DNA of 7,024 nt from Hyphomicrobiales bacterium (GTDB lineage: Bacteria > Pseudomonadota > Alphaproteobacteria > Rhizobiales > Xanthobacteraceae), in assembly GCA_026400425.1 (NCBI GenBank), contig JAPLPC010000132.1, forward strand, positions 4,718 to 11,741, in the 5' to 3' direction. Position numbers and translations under genes: made by a program. Below are positions 5,268-7,024 of this stretch, piece by piece. Below the pieces are notes generated by a model. The model was not told where the DNA came from, searched no databases, and was given only the letters and a program-made list of their open reading frames with translations. Numbering within the stretch: the first letter of the stretch is position 1; every line of letters starts with the position of its first letter.

Positions 5268-6980
5268 ATGACATCGACCATCGCTGCCAAATCTTCCCGT
5301 GCCGAGGTTGCGGGTGCGCCCGATTCAATGCCTGTCTGGCGCGCCGTCGCACGTGCGATTGCCGATCTCGGTGCCAGGCATTGCTTCGGCCTGGTCGGTG
5401 GCGCCAATTTCAAGGTGACGCTGGCGCTCACCGATCTCGGTATCGAATTCATCGCCGCGCGCCATGAGGGCGGTGCGGTCAGCATGGCCGATGTGGCCGC
5501 ACGGCTGACGCGCGAGCTCGTGGTGGTCAGCGTCACGGCCGGCCCGGGCCTCACCAATGCGATCACCGGCATCGGCGAGGCCGCCAAGAGCGATACGCCG
5601 TTGCTGGTGCTGGCTGGCGATGTGGTCACGGGCGACAAGCAATCGGCCTTTGCCTTCAACCAGACCGAGCTGGTGCACGCGGTCGGCGGCGAATGGCGCC
5701 AGATCACCGATCCGCAGACCGCCTATCTGGAGACCTGGAACGCGGCTGCCCGCGCGATCAGGGAGCGCAAGCCTGTGGTCCTGAGCCTGCCAGTCGATGT
5801 GCAGGAGATGGCAGTCACTGCAACGCTGGGCAAGCGGCATCCGCCGCTGACGCCGCGCCGTTCGCTCAATGCCGACAAGCTCGCGGAACTGGTCGCGACG
5901 ATCCGTTCGTCGCGCCGGCCGCTGATCCTGGCCGGTCACGGCGCGGTGGTTGCAGACGCGCAGCCGGTGCTGCTCGAACTTGCCGATCGGCTCGGTGCGT
6001 TGCTGTCCACCTCGATTCAGGCCCACGGCATGTTCTCCGGGCACGAGTGGAATCTCGGCATCGCCGGCGGCTTCTCGTCACCGGCTGCTGCCGAATTGAT
6101 TGCGCGCAGCGATATGATCCTCGCCTTCGGCATGTCGTTGAACATGTGGACGACCAAGAAGGGCCGGCTGATCGACGATCAGGCCCAGCTGGTGCAGATC
6201 GATGTCGAGAAGGGTCGCATCGGCATGCACCGCCCGGTCGATCTCGAACTCGAAGGCGATGCGTCACAGGTGGCAACCGCTCTGCTGGAGGCGCTGGCTA
6301 CGGAGGATGTATCCGGCATCGGCTGGCGCACGTCCGAGGTCGCAGCGGTGATCGACGGCAAGAGCAATCGCAACGCGCCGTTCGACGACACCAGCACCGC
6401 CGATCATATCGATCCGCGAATACTGAGCATGGCGATGGACGATCTCCTGCCCAGGGATCGCACCGTCATCGTCGATGGCGGCCATTTCGTCGGCTGGGTG
6501 GCGCGCTATCTGTCGGTGCCCGATCATCTCGGCTGGTGCATCCCGATCGCCTTTCAGTCGATCGGTCTCGGCCTTGCCGGGGCCATCGGCGCAGCGGTGA
6601 CGCAGCCGGATCGCCTCACGGTGCTCGCCGTCGGCGACGGCGGCTTCCTGATGTCGATCGCAGAGCTGGAAACGGCGGTGCGATTGAAGAAACGGATCTG
6701 CATCTTCGTCTACAACGACAGCGCCTACAGCGCCGAGGTGCATCACTTCGTGCCGGAAGGCTATTCTGCCAGCATGGCGCAATTCCCGGTCACCGATTTC
6801 GCTGCCATCGCGCGCGGCTATGGTGCGGATGGTTGCGTGGTGAAGACACTCGCCGATCTCGACGCAGTGAAGCGTTGGGTGGAGAGCGGCGCGCAAGGCG
6901 TGTTCATCGTCGACGGCCGCATCAATCCGAAACTGATCGCAGATTGGTACAAGGAAATTTTTGGGTCGGCCAATTTGTAG
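5268..6980 (+). CDS. thiamine-diphosphate-dependent enzyme, acetolactate synthase-like
   Basis: All three domains of the acetolactate synthase/benzoylformate decarboxylase superfamily are present. Counting from this ATG (570 residues), the PYR domain covers about 20-185, with GLVGGAN and the cofactor-activating glutamate E67 in AARHEGGAVSMAD. The central Rossmann-like domain is about 199-345 (RRPLILAGHGAVV, FGMSLNMW, QIDVEKGRIG). The ThDP-binding domain contains GDGG at 456-459 and the metal-ligand N483-D484 in VYNDSAYS. These enzymes join or decarboxylate 2-keto acids. No ilvH-type small subunit follows, so a biosynthetic IlvB is unlikely; the substrate cannot be assigned. An upstream in-frame ATG at 5223 would add 15 residues with two cysteines and no ribosome-binding site. 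The chosen start has a weak CCGAG upstream, so the start is uncertain. It has its own promoter and operator-like palindrome and appears monocistronic. Confidence 0.88.
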   Translation: MTSTIAAKSSRAEVAGAPDSMPVWRAVARAIADLGARHCFGLVGGANFKVTLALTDLGIEFIAARHEGGAVSMADVAARLTRELVVVSVTAGPGLTNAITGIGEAAKSDTPLLVLAGDVVTGDKQSAFAFNQTELVHAVGGEWRQITDPQTAYLETWNAAARAIRERKPVVLSLPVDVQEMAVTATLGKRHPPLTPRRSLNADKLAELVATIRSSRRPLILAGHGAVVADAQPVLLELADRLGALLSTSIQAHGMFSGHEWNLGIAGGFSSPAAAELIARSDMILAFGMSLNMWTTKKGRLIDDQAQLVQIDVEKGRIGMHRPVDLELEGDASQVATALLEALATEDVSGIGWRTSEVAAVIDGKSNRNAPFDDTSTADHIDPRILSMAMDDLLPRDRTVIVDGGHFVGWVARYLSVPDHLGWCIPIAFQSIGLGLAGAIGAAVTQPDRLTVLAVGDGGFLMSIAELETAVRLKKRICIFVYNDSAYSAEVHHFVPEGYSASMAQFPVTDFAAIARGYGADGCVVKTLADLDAVKRWVESGAQGVFIVDGRINPKLIADWYKEIFGSANL

Positions 6981-6982
6981 CA

Positions 6983-7008
6983 ACCTCTCCCCGCTTGCGG
7001 GGGGAGGT
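6983..7008. repeat. second short palindromic repeat, downstream of the ThDP enzyme
   Basis: ACCTCTCCCCGC-TT-GCGGGGGGAGGT is a near-perfect 26-base palindrome beginning two bases after the stop codon. It shares the 16-base core CTCCCCGCTTGCGGGG with the copy between hemF and heme oxygenase. Both copies sit at gene ends, which suggests a dispersed element tolerated or used at transcript ends. No T-run follows. Confidence 0.65.
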
Positions 7009-7024
7009 CGACTGCAGCGCGCGG

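Noticed and set aside
6264..6983. 239-codon minus-strand frame across the end of the ThDP enzyme gene
   Set aside because: His/Asp/Arg-rich antisense frame with no family similarity; the plus-strand gene carries clear catalytic motifs.

Overview
The window looks like chromosomal DNA from an alphaproteobacterium, most likely of the Bradyrhizobium/Rhodopseudomonas/Afipia group (Nitrobacteraceae). This rests on the high GC content, the protein flavour of HemE, HemF and Fbp, an alphaproteobacterial-type LexA box, a FixK/FNR-type box, and intergenic GGGGAG/CTCCCC palindromes of a kind I associate with that group. The genus cannot be fixed from sequence reading alone.

Layout: positions 1-703 hold no convincing gene. 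They contain a perfect GTTC-N7-GTTC SOS-type box at the left edge, several hairpins, and a 173-bp nested inverted repeat lying just beyond the hemE stop codon. Then come hemE on the minus strand (uroporphyrinogen decarboxylase) and, divergent from it, hemF (oxygen-dependent coproporphyrinogen III oxidase). A FixK/FNR-like box and a good -10 hexamer sit in the 130 bp between them. hemF is broken: a deletion of roughly 73-76 bp joins two reading frames and removes a conserved internal block. Convergent to hemF, across a short palindromic repeat, is a minus-strand heme oxygenase. Divergent from that is a class 1 fructose-1,6-bisphosphatase. Next is a 107-residue unrecognised protein with a CPCGWC motif, whose ribosome-binding site abuts a strong leader hairpin. 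Last is a thiamine-diphosphate enzyme of the acetolactate synthase/benzoylformate decarboxylase superfamily, with a perfect TTTAGGCCTAAA palindrome at its promoter. A second copy of the short palindrome follows it at the right edge.

Functionally, the left half is a tetrapyrrole neighbourhood: HemE makes coproporphyrinogen III, HemF would oxidise it, and heme oxygenase degrades the end product to biliverdin. With this hemF copy disabled, the strain would need HemN or a second HemF elsewhere. The right half is a set of separate metabolic genes with no visible operon link to heme. I see no mobile element, tRNA, rRNA or CRISPR array, and no multi-gene undescribed system. The most interesting points are the hemF lesion with its regulatory context, the SOS box, the large nested palindrome, and the leader hairpin and operator of the last two genes.
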